Positions 7,050 to 14,623 of a stretch of DNA of 27,825 nucleotides are shown here, piece after piece. The translations under genes and the position numbers were made by a program. The stretch lies in assembly GCA_025935515.1 (NCBI GenBank), contig JAICVC010000005.1, forward strand, positions 1 to 27,825, written 5' to 3'. Source of the DNA: Sphingomonas sp. Its GTDB lineage: Bacteria; Pseudomonadota; Alphaproteobacteria; Sphingomonadales; Sphingomonadaceae. Within the stretch, counting starts at the first letter, position 1, and each line of letters starts with the position of its first letter. Under the pieces are notes generated by a model. The model searched no databases. It was given only the letters and a program-made list of their open reading frames with translations, and had not been told where the DNA came from.

Positions 7050-7149
7050 GAGCCCCAAGCGACTAAGACGCGGGGCTCGCAAGACGGGGCGATCCCCGCT
7101 GGAGCGTACAGAGCGCTGATGAAGGCGCCTCCAGCGGGCATCCACCCGC
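7050..7149 (+). promoter_or_regulatory. Structured 5' leader with mutually exclusive hairpins (candidate cis-regulatory RNA)
   Basis: Four hairpins can be drawn in the 100 bases before the hydrolase start. H1: GAGCCCC (7050-7056) with GGGGCTC (7072-7078), extended by GCG/CGC around ACTAAGA. H2: GGGG (7086-7089) with CCCC (7094-7097). H3: CCCGCTGGAG (7095-7104) with CTCCAGCGGG (7129-7138). H4: GCGGG (7134-7138) with CCCGC (7145-7149). H3 shares bases with both H2 and H4, so H2+H4 and H3 are alternatives, the layout of a switch. It ends 22 bases before the GTG at 7172. I do not recognise an established riboswitch class. Confidence 0.45.
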
Positions 7150-7171
7150 CAACACAAGGGCAACATCAATA

Positions 7172-7840
7172 GTGGTAAAGCTTCTCGGCGGCCGTGCTGC
7201 GGCCGCGGTCATTGGTCTATTCATGCTTGCGGTCGGCTCCAGCGCCGCCGCGCAGGACACGCAGACGGCGTCGCTCGTCCACCGGGCGGTGGCGTCGACG
7301 ACCGCGGTTGCGACCAGCCTCGGCACCGTCGAGCAGGCGCAGCCCGCGCAGTCGGTGACGGTCAAGCTGGCCCCGACGGTCGCGACCGAAGCGGCGTGGC
7401 TCTACAAGGCCGGCTGGCCGCTCTATGCGCTGGTCGACAAGTTCAGCGCCGGCGCGCCGCTCGACGAGCAGGCCAACTGCCTCGCCACCGCGGTCTATTT
7501 CGAAGCCCGCGGCGAGAGCGTCGAAGGTCAGCTCGCGGTGGCCCGGGTGGTCATGAACCGCGCCGGCTCGGGCAAATATCCGCCCGACTGGTGCAGCGTC
7601 GTGAAGCAGCCGTGGCAGTTCTCGTTCGTCAATCCGCGTACCGGCCAGTACCCGGCGGTCGACACCGGCTCGGCGGCCTGGGCCCGGGCGCAGGGTGTCG
7701 CGCGGCTGGCGATCGCCAACGTCGTGCCGAGTCTCGAGCCCGACGTCCTGTGGTACCACGCCAATTATGTGGCGCCGTCGTGGGGCCGCCGCCTCAACAT
7801 GGTGGAGCGGATCGGAGCGCACATCTTCTACCGCGCCTGA
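7172..7840 (+). CDS. SleB-type cell wall hydrolase
   Basis: 222 aa, GTG start after AAGGGCAACATCAATA. Residues 5-27 form an export signal ending at AAAQ, so the enzyme acts in the periplasm. Residues about 30-85 are a low-complexity Ala/Thr/Val linker. The C-terminal 130 residues are the Hydrolase_2 (SleB catalytic) domain: CLATAVYFEARGES with the catalytic Glu in YFEARGE, VARVVMNR, PDWCSVVKQPWQFSFV, and the end motif VLWYHANYVAPSWGRRLNMVERIGAHIFYR. Such domains are lytic transglycosylases that cut peptidoglycan glycan strands; in non-sporulating alphaproteobacteria they serve wall turnover or division. Monocistronic by spacing, with a hairpin terminator 25 bp downstream and the structured leader upstream. 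Confidence 0.9.
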   Translation: MVKLLGGRAAAAVIGLFMLAVGSSAAAQDTQTASLVHRAVASTTAVATSLGTVEQAQPAQSVTVKLAPTVATEAAWLYKAGWPLYALVDKFSAGAPLDEQANCLATAVYFEARGESVEGQLAVARVVMNRAGSGKYPPDWCSVVKQPWQFSFVNPRTGQYPAVDTGSAAWARAQGVARLAIANVVPSLEPDVLWYHANYVAPSWGRRLNMVERIGAHIFYRA

Positions 7841-7864
7841 GCAAGCTATTTTCGGAGGGGTGAA

Positions 7865-7902
7865 GGCGTCCCGGGCGAAAGTCCGGGGCGCCATCTTCGT
7901 TT
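7865..7902 (+). terminator. Probable terminator after cell wall hydrolase gene
   Basis: GGCGTCCCGG (7865-7874) pairs with CCGGGGCGCC (7883-7892) over 10 bp with one G-U and an 8-base loop, followed by the T-rich ATCTTCGTTT. The T tract is broken, so termination may be partial. Confidence 0.5.
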
Positions 7903-8029
7903 CGGCGCGGGGGCTCCTCGCCTCGGCGATAACCTTGTTCACGGGGGATTCGCATCGCGACAATTCCAAGCGAGCATCAAGTCACGGATTTTTCCGGAGA
8001 AAATGCGGGCGTAGCGGGGAGACGTTCGA

Positions 8030-8533
8030 GTGCTCAATATCCTCATTGTCGAGGACGACAGCCAACTGGCGGTGACGCTCAAATATCTGGTGGAGGACAA
8101 TCCGCGCTATCGCGTCGTGGCGATGGCCGAGGATGCCGACGGCGCGATCGCGGCGACCGAGCAATTTCAGCCCGACCTCGTCCTGCTCGACCTTCACCTG
8201 GCGCATGGCTCGACCGGCTTTTCGGTCGCGGTGCGGCTGAACGACCTTGGCGTGCCGTGCCTGTTCGTCAGCGGCAAGGCGCCGCGCTTCCCGATGCCCG
8301 ACCTCGCGCTCGGCTGCCTGATGAAGCCTTTCACCGCCGAGGACGTGCACCGCTCGCTGGCCGCGGCCGAGGACCTGCTGCGCGGCCGCGAGACCCACCG
8401 TCCGAAGATGCCCGACAATTTGACGCTCTACGAGCCGCTTGATTCGAGCGTAGCCCCGGAGCCGGGCTTCATTCCGTCGAAAAAGTCGTTCAGGACCCGG
8501 CTCGAGCATTGGATCTCGAGCCACCATCACTAG
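8030..8533 (+). CDS. Single-domain response regulator (receiver)
   Basis: 167 aa, GTG start 8 bases after GGGGAGA. Residues 1-115 are a CheY-like receiver: acidic pocket ED-D at 8-10, phospho-acceptor Asp54 in VLLDLHL, Ser81 in LFVSGKAP and Lys99 in LMKPFT. There is no DNA-binding or enzymatic output domain; the last 50 residues are basic, with a His-rich end. Such stand-alone receivers work as phosphate shuttles or by protein contact. No histidine kinase is nearby. The 189-bp upstream gap holds the hydrolase terminator and probably its own promoter. It converges on the GST gene with 6 bp between stops. Confidence 0.9.
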   Translation: MLNILIVEDDSQLAVTLKYLVEDNPRYRVVAMAEDADGAIAATEQFQPDLVLLDLHLAHGSTGFSVAVRLNDLGVPCLFVSGKAPRFPMPDLALGCLMKPFTAEDVHRSLAAAEDLLRGRETHRPKMPDNLTLYEPLDSSVAPEPGFIPSKKSFRTRLEHWISSHHH

Positions 8534-8539
8534 GACTGC

Positions 8540-9289
8540 CTAAAGCCGCATCATCCCCTTGCGCGGTTCGCGCACGCCGAGCGTTTCGGCGGTGAGCAGC
8601 GCGCCGGCATCGAGCAACGCCTGGCGCCGGCCTTTGATGTCGGCGTTGCGCTGGACGTCCTCCAGCGGAAGCAGCGCGGCAATGCACGGATGGGCGAGGG
8701 TGCGTTCGACGAATGCTGCCGTCCGCGGCCAGCGCGCCGCATCGACGTTGAAGCCCGCGTAGGAGCCATTGCGGAAGAAGCTCGCGATCGAGATGTCCGC
8801 GACGCCGATTTCGCCGAACAGGAAACCATCGGCCGGAAGCTCCCCCTCCAGATAGTCGAGGGCTGCCGGGATATCCTCGTTCAGCGCCTTGTCGATCCGC
8901 GCCTGATCGCCCGGCTCCCCCCAGACCAGCGGGTGAACGACCTTCTGGTAGAACAGATTCCAGATGAAGAGGTCGCCGAGCCGCGTGTCGGCGAATTCTT
9001 CCAACCAGCGCGCGCGGGCGCCGTCCTTCGCGTTCGCGGGAAACAGCGCCCGGCCCGGGTAGGCCTCGTCGAGATAGGCGCAGATGACCGAAGAGTCGCT
9101 GACCGAGAAGCTGCCGTCGATCAGCACCGGGATCCGGCACAGCGGACTTAAGCGCCGGAATTCGTCATTGCCGAAGAAAGGCGTGATCGGGTCGACCTCG
9201 TAGTCGAGGCCCTTGAGGTTCATGCACGCCAGCACCTTGCGGACGTAGGGGCTGACGTAGCTGCCAATGATGGTGAGCGGCTTATCCAT
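8540..9289 (-). CDS. Glutathione S-transferase family protein
   Basis: 249 aa from ATG 9289 (MDKPLTIIGSYVSPYVRKVL); an in-frame GTG at 9322 would add 11 basic residues without a better ribosome binding site. The N-terminal thioredoxin-like half has the GST features Ser10/Ser13 near the active site, CRIPVLIDG with the cis-Pro, and SVSDSSVICAYLDEAYPG, where the D-S pair binds the gamma-glutamyl group of glutathione. The alpha-helical C-terminal half (ARWLEEFADTRLGD..., FGEIGVADISIASFFRNG) is typical. It conjugates or reduces substrates with glutathione in the cytoplasm; the substrate is unknown. The divergent region with the GIN-domain gene holds a palindromic operator. Confidence 0.9.
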   Translation of the reverse strand: MDKPLTIIGSYVSPYVRKVLACMNLKGLDYEVDPITPFFGNDEFRRLSPLCRIPVLIDGSFSVSDSSVICAYLDEAYPGRALFPANAKDGARARWLEEFADTRLGDLFIWNLFYQKVVHPLVWGEPGDQARIDKALNEDIPAALDYLEGELPADGFLFGEIGVADISIASFFRNGSYAGFNVDAARWPRTAAFVERTLAHPCIAALLPLEDVQRNADIKGRRQALLDAGALLTAETLGVREPRKGMMRL

Positions 9290-9339
9290 CGGAGCGGAAT
9301 GCGCTCGAAGCCGCGGCCGCACAAGGAGGCTGGACGCGC

Positions 9340-9365
9340 TACATTTGTCGCGCTACATATGTAGC
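9340..9365. promoter_or_regulatory. BlaI/CopY-like operator, two sites
   Basis: GCTACATATGTAGC at 9352-9365 is a perfect 14-bp palindrome containing TACATATGTA, the TACA-N2-TGTA form bound by BlaI/MecI/CopY-type repressors. A second, imperfect site, TACATTTGTC, begins 14 bp upstream at 9340. The pair lies 25 bp before the GIN-domain gene start and 50 bp from the start of the divergent GST gene. No BlaI-type regulator gene is in the window. Confidence 0.5.
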
Positions 9366-9390
9366 ACTAGTTTCAGGAAAGGCCCATGCC

Positions 9391-9954
9391 ATGCGTTCCA
9401 TTCTTCCCTTGTTCGTCGCGGCACTAGCGGCGTCCGCGCCAGCGCTAGCGGTGGAGCAGGTGCCCGTGCCTGCATTCCGCGCCATCGAGCTTCACGGCGG
9501 CGGAATCGTGACGGTCATCCCGGCCTCCGTGCAGCGGGTCACGATTGTTGAAGGCGCGACGCAATTCACGCGTGTCCGGGTCGACCGCGAAGGCAAGCTG
9601 GAAATCGACGCCTGCAATGAGCGATGCCCGGCCGATTACCATCTCCGCATCCGCATCGAGACTCCGAGCATCATGGGCCTCGGCGTCAATGGCGGCGGGC
9701 TGATGACGACGGAGCAAGGTTTTGCACCGCAGAGGGAGATCGGCGTGGCCGTCAACGGCGGGGGCAAAATCGACGCCCGGTCGATCGATGCCGCGGCGGT
9801 CGGAGCCGCCGTGAACGGGGGCGGGCAAATCCTGGTGCGCTCAAACCGAACTCTCGGCGCTGCAGTCCATGGCGGCGGCGAAATCGTCTATTGGGGCAAC
9901 CCGGTTGTCGCGAGCTCGATCGGCGGCGGAGGGGCGGTGCGCAAGGGCGGCTAG
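9391..9954 (+). CDS. Secreted GIN-domain (DUF2807) protein
   Basis: 187 aa with a clear signal peptide (MRSILPLFVAALAASAPALA). The mature part opens with VPAFRAIELHGGGIVTVIPA, the standard start of the head GIN domain, a right-handed beta-solenoid-like repeat. Four near-identical turns end in NGGG or HGGG (VNGGGLM, VNGGGKID, VNGGGQILV, VHGGGEIVYWG), and the chain ends in GGGGAVRKGG. Two Cys in DACNERCPADYH could form a disulfide. Function of the family is unknown; it is envelope-located. The likely operator lies upstream. Its stop TAG (9952-9954) overlaps the stop of the convergent gene within a single CTAG. Confidence 0.88.
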   Translation: MRSILPLFVAALAASAPALAVEQVPVPAFRAIELHGGGIVTVIPASVQRVTIVEGATQFTRVRVDREGKLEIDACNERCPADYHLRIRIETPSIMGLGVNGGGLMTTEQGFAPQREIGVAVNGGGKIDARSIDAAAVGAAVNGGGQILVRSNRTLGAAVHGGGEIVYWGNPVVASSIGGGGAVRKGG

Positions 9955-11360
9955 GCGATCTCGACCAGCTCGACCAGCGTTGGGCCGAAGCGCAGCCCGA
10001 CCGTCAGCAGCGCGCGGAAGGCGTTGTAGCCGCCAGTCCCTGGGTGGAAGGCGTGGAAGAACAGCTGCGGTCGGCCGTCCACGCCCGGCGCGACCGAGGC
10101 ATGGCCTGGCGCAAGCCATTCGCCGGTCGACCTGAGCAGCGGCTCGCCCTGCTTGGTGTACGGACCCAGCGGATGATCGGCGACCGCGGCCCCGATCCCG
10201 TAGGAGGGCGTCGAGAAATCGTTGCCGGCATAAAACAGCCAGTAGCGGCCTTCCTGGCGCGTCACGAACGGCCCTTCGATCAAATGACCTTCCCAATCGA
10301 GATCGTTGGCGAGCACGATTGCGTCCTCGCCGAGCAGAGAACGGCCGTCGTCGGCGATCCGCTGGGCGCGGATCGGGGTGGTCATCGCTTCGAGGATTGC
10401 GGGCGCGAGCCCGAACTCGACCAGCGCTTCGCGAACCTGCCCCCAATTGGCGAGCGCGGCTTCGATCAGCGGATGCATGAGGAAGAAGCGGACCATCGGC
10501 CGCTGGAGGTTGGCCCAGGGGACGATCGCAGCGGCGAACGCGGCGGTGCGGCGGTCGGCTTCGCTGGCGAACAGCTTGCCGACAAGGTCGGGCTGCCCGC
10601 GCAGCAGCATCGCCAGCGGCCGCGGCCAGATGCTGTTGGTGTCGTCCTTCCAGAACAGATATTTGCCGCCGTCTCGGTCGATGAACAGGTGGGAATCGAT
10701 GACCCCGCCGCTCATCGGCGGGTGGCTTGCGTCATAGCCGAGGCGGGTGGTGTCGACCGGCTTTCCAGTGATGAGCGGCGCGCCGTTGTCGGTCCACGGA
10801 CCGGTTGGGGAGGGGGCGCGCGCAAGGCCGATGGCCAGCGCCTTATCGGCCTGCCGCGCGGTGAAGACCGTCCAATATTCGCCGCCTGCTTTCCCCATTT
10901 CGGGGGCCCAGTAATCGGCGATGTTGCGGCCCCTGGCGGCCCATGCCGGCTCCTGCCCGCAGGGGAAGACGAAGCTTCTCGGTTCCCAATGCTCGAGATC
11001 TGACGAATGGAGGATCGGGAAGGCGTCGGGGGCGTCGTTGGAGGTCGCGACCAGCCACCAGCCATCGTTGGTCTTGAGCACGGCCGGGTCGCCGTAGCCG
11101 ACCAGGATTTGCGGATGGACGTTTTCGGTCAACAGCGGCCGCCAGTGCATCGACGCAGCGGGATGCTGGAGTGCATCCGCGAAGACGTGGGGAACGCGGG
11201 TTCCGAAGTCGTTCGACAGCTCGAGGAAGAAGGACGAGAAATCCTGCTGCGTCGCGGTCGGGACGGCGTAGCTGCGACACTGCCCGGCCGCCTTCACGTC
11301 GATGATGAAACCGTCGCCGTCAGGCCTGGGATCGACGACGAAGTGAAGGGTTTGGGTCAT
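9951..11360 (-). CDS. Glycoside hydrolase family 43-like protein
   Basis: 469 aa from ATG 11360 (MTQTLHFVVDPRP); in-frame upstream starts at 11375 (ATG) and 11387 (TTG) are possible, and none has a strong ribosome binding site. The body is a five-bladed beta-propeller with the GH43 acidic triad in place: Asp91 in GYGDPAVLKTNDGWWLVAT, Asp222 in VIDSHLFIDRDGGKYLFWKDD and Glu362 in GHLIEGPFVTRQEGRYWLFYAG. There is no signal peptide, so it is predicted cytoplasmic. Family members release arabinose or xylose from oligosaccharides; substrate cannot be told here. No sugar transporter or regulator adjoins it. The helical insertion at about 255-330 (ADRRTAAFAAAIVPWANLQRP) is unusual for a plain propeller. 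Confidence 0.8.
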   Translation of the reverse strand: MTQTLHFVVDPRPDGDGFIIDVKAAGQCRSYAVPTATQQDFSSFFLELSNDFGTRVPHVFADALQHPAASMHWRPLLTENVHPQILVGYGDPAVLKTNDGWWLVATSNDAPDAFPILHSSDLEHWEPRSFVFPCGQEPAWAARGRNIADYWAPEMGKAGGEYWTVFTARQADKALAIGLARAPSPTGPWTDNGAPLITGKPVDTTRLGYDASHPPMSGGVIDSHLFIDRDGGKYLFWKDDTNSIWPRPLAMLLRGQPDLVGKLFASEADRRTAAFAAAIVPWANLQRPMVRFFLMHPLIEAALANWGQVREALVEFGLAPAILEAMTTPIRAQRIADDGRSLLGEDAIVLANDLDWEGHLIEGPFVTRQEGRYWLFYAGNDFSTPSYGIGAAVADHPLGPYTKQGEPLLRSTGEWLAPGHASVAPGVDGRPQLFFHAFHPGTGGYNAFRALLTVGLRFGPTLVELVEIA

Positions 11361-11403
11361 GACGGTACCAGCCATCGAGAGGCTCAATGCGCCCGGGCCG
11401 GGA

Positions 11404-11477
11404 TGGATGCCCCGCGTGGATTCGAACCACGATTGACGGAGTCAGAGTCCGTAGTCTTACCATTAGACGACGGGGCA
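11404..11477 (-). tRNA. tRNA-Gln(CTG)
   Basis: 74 bases including an encoded CCA. The acceptor stem is TGCCCCG/CGGGGCA with discriminator T, the D-arm GTCT...AGAC, the anticodon stem ACGGA/TCCGT with loop CTCTGAC (anticodon CTG at 11445-11443), and the T-arm GTGG-TTCGAAT-CCAC. It reads CAG codons. It stands alone between the GH43 and ppx genes. No integrated element or truncated att copy adjoins it. Confidence 0.95.
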
Positions 11478-11620
11478 GCCTGGGAGGACGGCGGGATAGA
11501 AACCGTGCCGGAACCTGTCAACGCTGCCACCCGGACTTGCCCAAACCCATCGATTTGTGATTAAAACCGCCCCAAGTCAGCCGCTCCTTTTGGGCGGTGA
11601 AGGACAGAAACGGGCGTTTA

Positions 11621-12679
11621 ATGGCGCAGGGTGTCGCCAGTGCGCCGGCCCTGCAGCACGGCTACAAGCCGCAGGGAAGGCCGTCGGACCAGGGCTTCTC
11701 GCCAGGGCGAGGACCATATCGCCATACATATGGAGCGATCGACCTCGGCACCAACAATTGCCGGCTCCTGATCGCTCGGCCAACCGACGGCGGGTTCACC
11801 GTCATCGACGCCTTCTCGCGCATCGTTCGACTCGGCGAGGGGCTGTCGCACACCGGCGAACTGTCAGCGGACGCCATGGACCGCGCGGTCGGCGCGCTCG
11901 GCGTCTGCGCCGAGAAGCTCAGGCGCCGGAACGTTTCGCTCTCCCGCTCGGTCGCCACCGAGGCCTGCCGCCGGGCCAAGAACGGCGAGGAGTTCGCCGA
12001 CCGTGTCCGCACGGAAACCGGCATCCTTCTCGACATCATAGAACCGGCGGAGGAGGCGCGGCTGGCAGTCCTCGGTTGCCACAAGCTGCTCGAGCCGGGC
12101 GATGGACCAGCGTTGATCTTCGACATCGGCGGCGGCTCGACCGAGCTCGTGCTGATCGATCAGGAGCGCGGAACGCCGCAGATCCGCGCCTGGTGGAGCG
12201 CGCCGTGGGGCGTCGTCTCGCTGACCGAAAGCGAAGGCAAGGAGGCGCTCGAGGGTCCGGACCGGGTCAAGGCGTATAAACGGATGCGCGAACGCGCTCG
12301 GCGTGCCTTCGCCAATTTCGCGACCATGTTGCCCGAAGGCCGCGAAGGCATTCGCCTGCTCGGCACCAGCGGAACGGTGACCACGCTCGCCAGCGTGCAT
12401 CTCGCGCTTCCGTCCTACGACCGCCGGGCGGTCGATGGCCTGCACGTCCCGATTGAGGCGATGCGGAAAATCAGCGGCATGATCGCCGGGATGGATTATG
12501 ACGAGCGCTCCTCGCTGCCCTGCATCGGCAACGAGCGGGCGGACCTCGTCGTCGCCGGCTGCGCAATCCTCGAGGCGATCATCGAGATCTGGCCGGCCAG
12601 GAACCTGGGCATCGCCGACCGCGGCATTCGCGAGGGCATCCTTCGCTCCCTGATGGCGCGCGACGGCTGGCAATTGTGA
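11621..12679 (+). CDS. Ppx/GppA family exopolyphosphatase/pppGpp phosphohydrolase
   Basis: 352 aa from ATG 11621; an in-frame GTG at 11597 would add eight residues. The first 35 residues are a poorly conserved, probably disordered tail. The ASKHA ATPase-type fold follows: YGAIDLGTNNCRLLIA (phosphate-1 loop, 37-52), the conserved RIVRLGEGL and VATEACRRAKN, then FDIGGGSTELVLID with DIGGGSTE at 168-175 (phosphate-2 loop) and LLGTSGTVTTLA. At this length it matches the short alphaproteobacterial Ppx/GppA form without the C-terminal HD domain. It removes terminal phosphate from polyphosphate or pppGpp. Its TGA overlaps the GTG of rlmE by four bases, so the two are translationally coupled. Confidence 0.92.
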   Translation: MAQGVASAPALQHGYKPQGRPSDQGFSPGRGPYRHTYGAIDLGTNNCRLLIARPTDGGFTVIDAFSRIVRLGEGLSHTGELSADAMDRAVGALGVCAEKLRRRNVSLSRSVATEACRRAKNGEEFADRVRTETGILLDIIEPAEEARLAVLGCHKLLEPGDGPALIFDIGGGSTELVLIDQERGTPQIRAWWSAPWGVVSLTESEGKEALEGPDRVKAYKRMRERARRAFANFATMLPEGREGIRLLGTSGTVTTLASVHLALPSYDRRAVDGLHVPIEAMRKISGMIAGMDYDERSSLPCIGNERADLVVAGCAILEAIIEIWPARNLGIADRGIREGILRSLMARDGWQL

Positions 12680-13329
12680 AGCGGCTCAAGACCGCAAAAG
12701 GCCGCAAAATCTCGTCGACGCGCTGGCTCGAGCGGCAACTGAACGATCCGTATGTCCGGCGCGCCAAGGCGGAGAATTATCGCAGCCGCGCGGCGTACAA
12801 ACTGCTCGAGCTCGACGAGCGCTTCGGGCTCCTCAAGGGCGTGAAGGCGGTGGTCGATCTCGGCATCGCACCCGGCGGCTGGAGCCAGGTCGTCCGGCGC
12901 AAGGCGCCGCAGGCAGGAATCGCCGGAATCGACCTGCTGCCGACCGACCCGATCGAGGGCGTCACCATCCTGCAGATGGACTTCATGGATGACTCGGCAC
13001 CCGAGCAGCTCAAGCAAGCCCTGCGCGGCCCGGCCGACCTGGTCCTGTCCGACATGGCCGCCAATACCGTCGGCCACCAGCAGACCGACCATCTGCGCAC
13101 GATGGCGCTGGTTGAGGCGGGGCTCCAGTTCGCGCGCGACGTGTTGCGCCCGGGCGGCGCGTATGTGGCGAAGGTGCTCGCCGGCGGGGCGGATCATGCG
13201 CTGGTCGCAGAGCTCAAGCGCAATTTCGCCACCGTGAAGCACGCGAAGCCGCCGGCGAGCCGCAAGGATTCCAGCGAATGGTACGTGGTCGCGCAAGGTT
13301 TCAAGGGCGCGGCGGATGGCGGTAACTAA
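12676..13329 (+). CDS. rlmE: 23S rRNA (uridine-2552-2'-O) methyltransferase RlmE
   Basis: 217 aa with a GTG start inside GTGA shared with the upstream stop. The SAM-binding Rossmann fold is explicit: VVDLGIAPGGWSQ (59-71), IDLLPTDP and MDFMDD. The K-D-K-E tetrad of the RrmJ/FtsJ family is complete: Lys42 (AAYKLLE), Asp126 (LVLSDMAAN), Lys166 (YVAKVLAGG) and Glu201 (SSEWYVVAQGFK). It methylates U2552 in the A-loop of 23S rRNA at a late stage of 50S assembly. Middle gene of ppx-rlmE-transporter; its 3' end overlaps the transporter start by 14 bp. The ppx-rlmE pairing is common in alphaproteobacteria. Confidence 0.95.
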   Translation: MKRLKTAKGRKISSTRWLERQLNDPYVRRAKAENYRSRAAYKLLELDERFGLLKGVKAVVDLGIAPGGWSQVVRRKAPQAGIAGIDLLPTDPIEGVTILQMDFMDDSAPEQLKQALRGPADLVLSDMAANTVGHQQTDHLRTMALVEAGLQFARDVLRPGGAYVAKVLAGGADHALVAELKRNFATVKHAKPPASRKDSSEWYVVAQGFKGAADGGN

Positions 13330-14620
13330 GCCACCGAAGCGGGGAGGAATCGCGGGCGGGCTGAAGAGCTCGCTGACCGAGGCCCTCGACGACCTCGGTC
13401 CGGGCCTCGTCACCGGCGCTGCCGACGACGATCCAAGCGGCATCGCCACTTATTCGCAGGCCGGCGCGCAGTTCGGCTACGGCCTGCTGTGGACCATGGT
13501 CCTCACCTATCCGCTGATGTGCGCGGTCCAGCTCGTCAGCGCGCACATCGGCCGGGTCACCGGCGACGGGCTGGCGAAGAACCTCGCATGCAATTTCCCA
13601 CAGGGGGTGGTCATTGCCCTCGTCGCGATCCTCGTCGGCGCGAACATCATCAACATCGGCGCTGATCTGGCGGCGATGGCGGCTGCGGCAGACCTCGTCA
13701 TCGGCGGTCGGACGCACGTGCTGGTGGTCCTGTTCGCACTGATCAGCGTCGGCCTGCAATTGTTGATCCCGTACCATCGCTATGCGCGCATCCTGAAATG
13801 GCTGACGCTCAGCCTGTTCGCTTATGTCGGGGTCCTGCTGCTGGTCCGAATCGACTGGACCGCGGCGTTCCTCGGCATGATCTGGCCGGGCGATCTCGGG
13901 AAGGCCGCGATCGTGACCATCGTCGCCCTCCTTGGCACGACGATCAGCCCGTATCTGTTCTTCTGGCAGAGCTCGCAGGAAGCCGAGGAAGTCGCCGACG
14001 ATCCAAAGGAGAAACGGCTGAAGGATATCCCGAAGCCCGCCGCCAGGGCTAAGCTGCGCCGGATTCGCATCGATACCCTCGTGGGGATGGCTTTTTCCAA
14101 TCTGGTCGCGCTGGCGATCATCGTCGCAACCGCGGCCACACTTCACCAGCAGGGGGTGACCCAGATCGACACCGCGGCCCAGGCGGCCGAGGCGCTGCGG
14201 CCGCTCGCCGGATCCTTCGCTTTCGCCCTGTTCGCGCTCGGCATCATCGGCACGGGCTTGCTGGCAGTCCCGGTGCTCGCCGGTTCGGCAGCCTTCGCCG
14301 TGAGCGAAACCCGCAACTGGCCGCGCGGTCTCGAATATGACCCGCGGCGGGCAAAGCGCTTTTATTCGATCATCGTGATGGCCAGTGTCGGCGGGGTCGC
14401 GCTGGACTGGCTGAACATCAATCCGATCAAGGCCTTGTTCTGGAGCGCCGTGCTCAACGGCATTGCCGCGGTTCCCTTGATGGCCGCGATGATGATCATT
14501 GCCAGCCGCCGCAAGGTGATGGGGCAGTTCACGGCCGAGCCCGCGCTGCTTGTCTTTGGCTGGGGAGCGACCGGCGTGATGGCGGCCGCGACGCTGTCGT
14601 TCTTCGCGACCTTGCTCTAA
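13316..14620 (+). CDS. Nramp-related divalent metal transporter
   Basis: 434 aa, about 11 hydrophobic segments, LeuT fold of the Nramp superfamily. The TM1 metal-site region reads GAADDDPSGIATYSQAG in place of the canonical DPGN, and the TM6 region reads LLGTTISPYLFFWQSSQEAEE in place of the canonical MPHN motif, so the metal-binding Met of Mn/Fe Nramps is not present. This is the pattern of the Nramp-related branch, some members of which move Mg2+ or have unknown ions. A charged loop (EKRLKDIPKPAARAKLRR, about 225-245) follows TM6 in the cytoplasm. The ATG lies inside rlmE, in a different frame, which implies co-transcription. Stop TAA, 3 bp from the convergent dsbA-like stop. Confidence 0.88.
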   Translation: MAVTKPPKRGGIAGGLKSSLTEALDDLGPGLVTGAADDDPSGIATYSQAGAQFGYGLLWTMVLTYPLMCAVQLVSAHIGRVTGDGLAKNLACNFPQGVVIALVAILVGANIINIGADLAAMAAAADLVIGGRTHVLVVLFALISVGLQLLIPYHRYARILKWLTLSLFAYVGVLLLVRIDWTAAFLGMIWPGDLGKAAIVTIVALLGTTISPYLFFWQSSQEAEEVADDPKEKRLKDIPKPAARAKLRRIRIDTLVGMAFSNLVALAIIVATAATLHQQGVTQIDTAAQAAEALRPLAGSFAFALFALGIIGTGLLAVPVLAGSAAFAVSETRNWPRGLEYDPRRAKRFYSIIVMASVGGVALDWLNINPIKALFWSAVLNGIAAVPLMAAMMIIASRRKVMGQFTAEPALLVFGWGATGVMAAATLSFFATLL

Positions 14621-14623
14621 CCG

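Noticed and set aside
6838..7171. Replication origin
   Set aside because: Only one DnaA box and one short inverted repeat; no box cluster or AT-rich unwinding element, and no origin-linked genes.
11404..11477. tRNA-Gln as integration site of the island
   Set aside because: It lies more than 5 kb from the island, with housekeeping genes between, and no partial tRNA copy was found.
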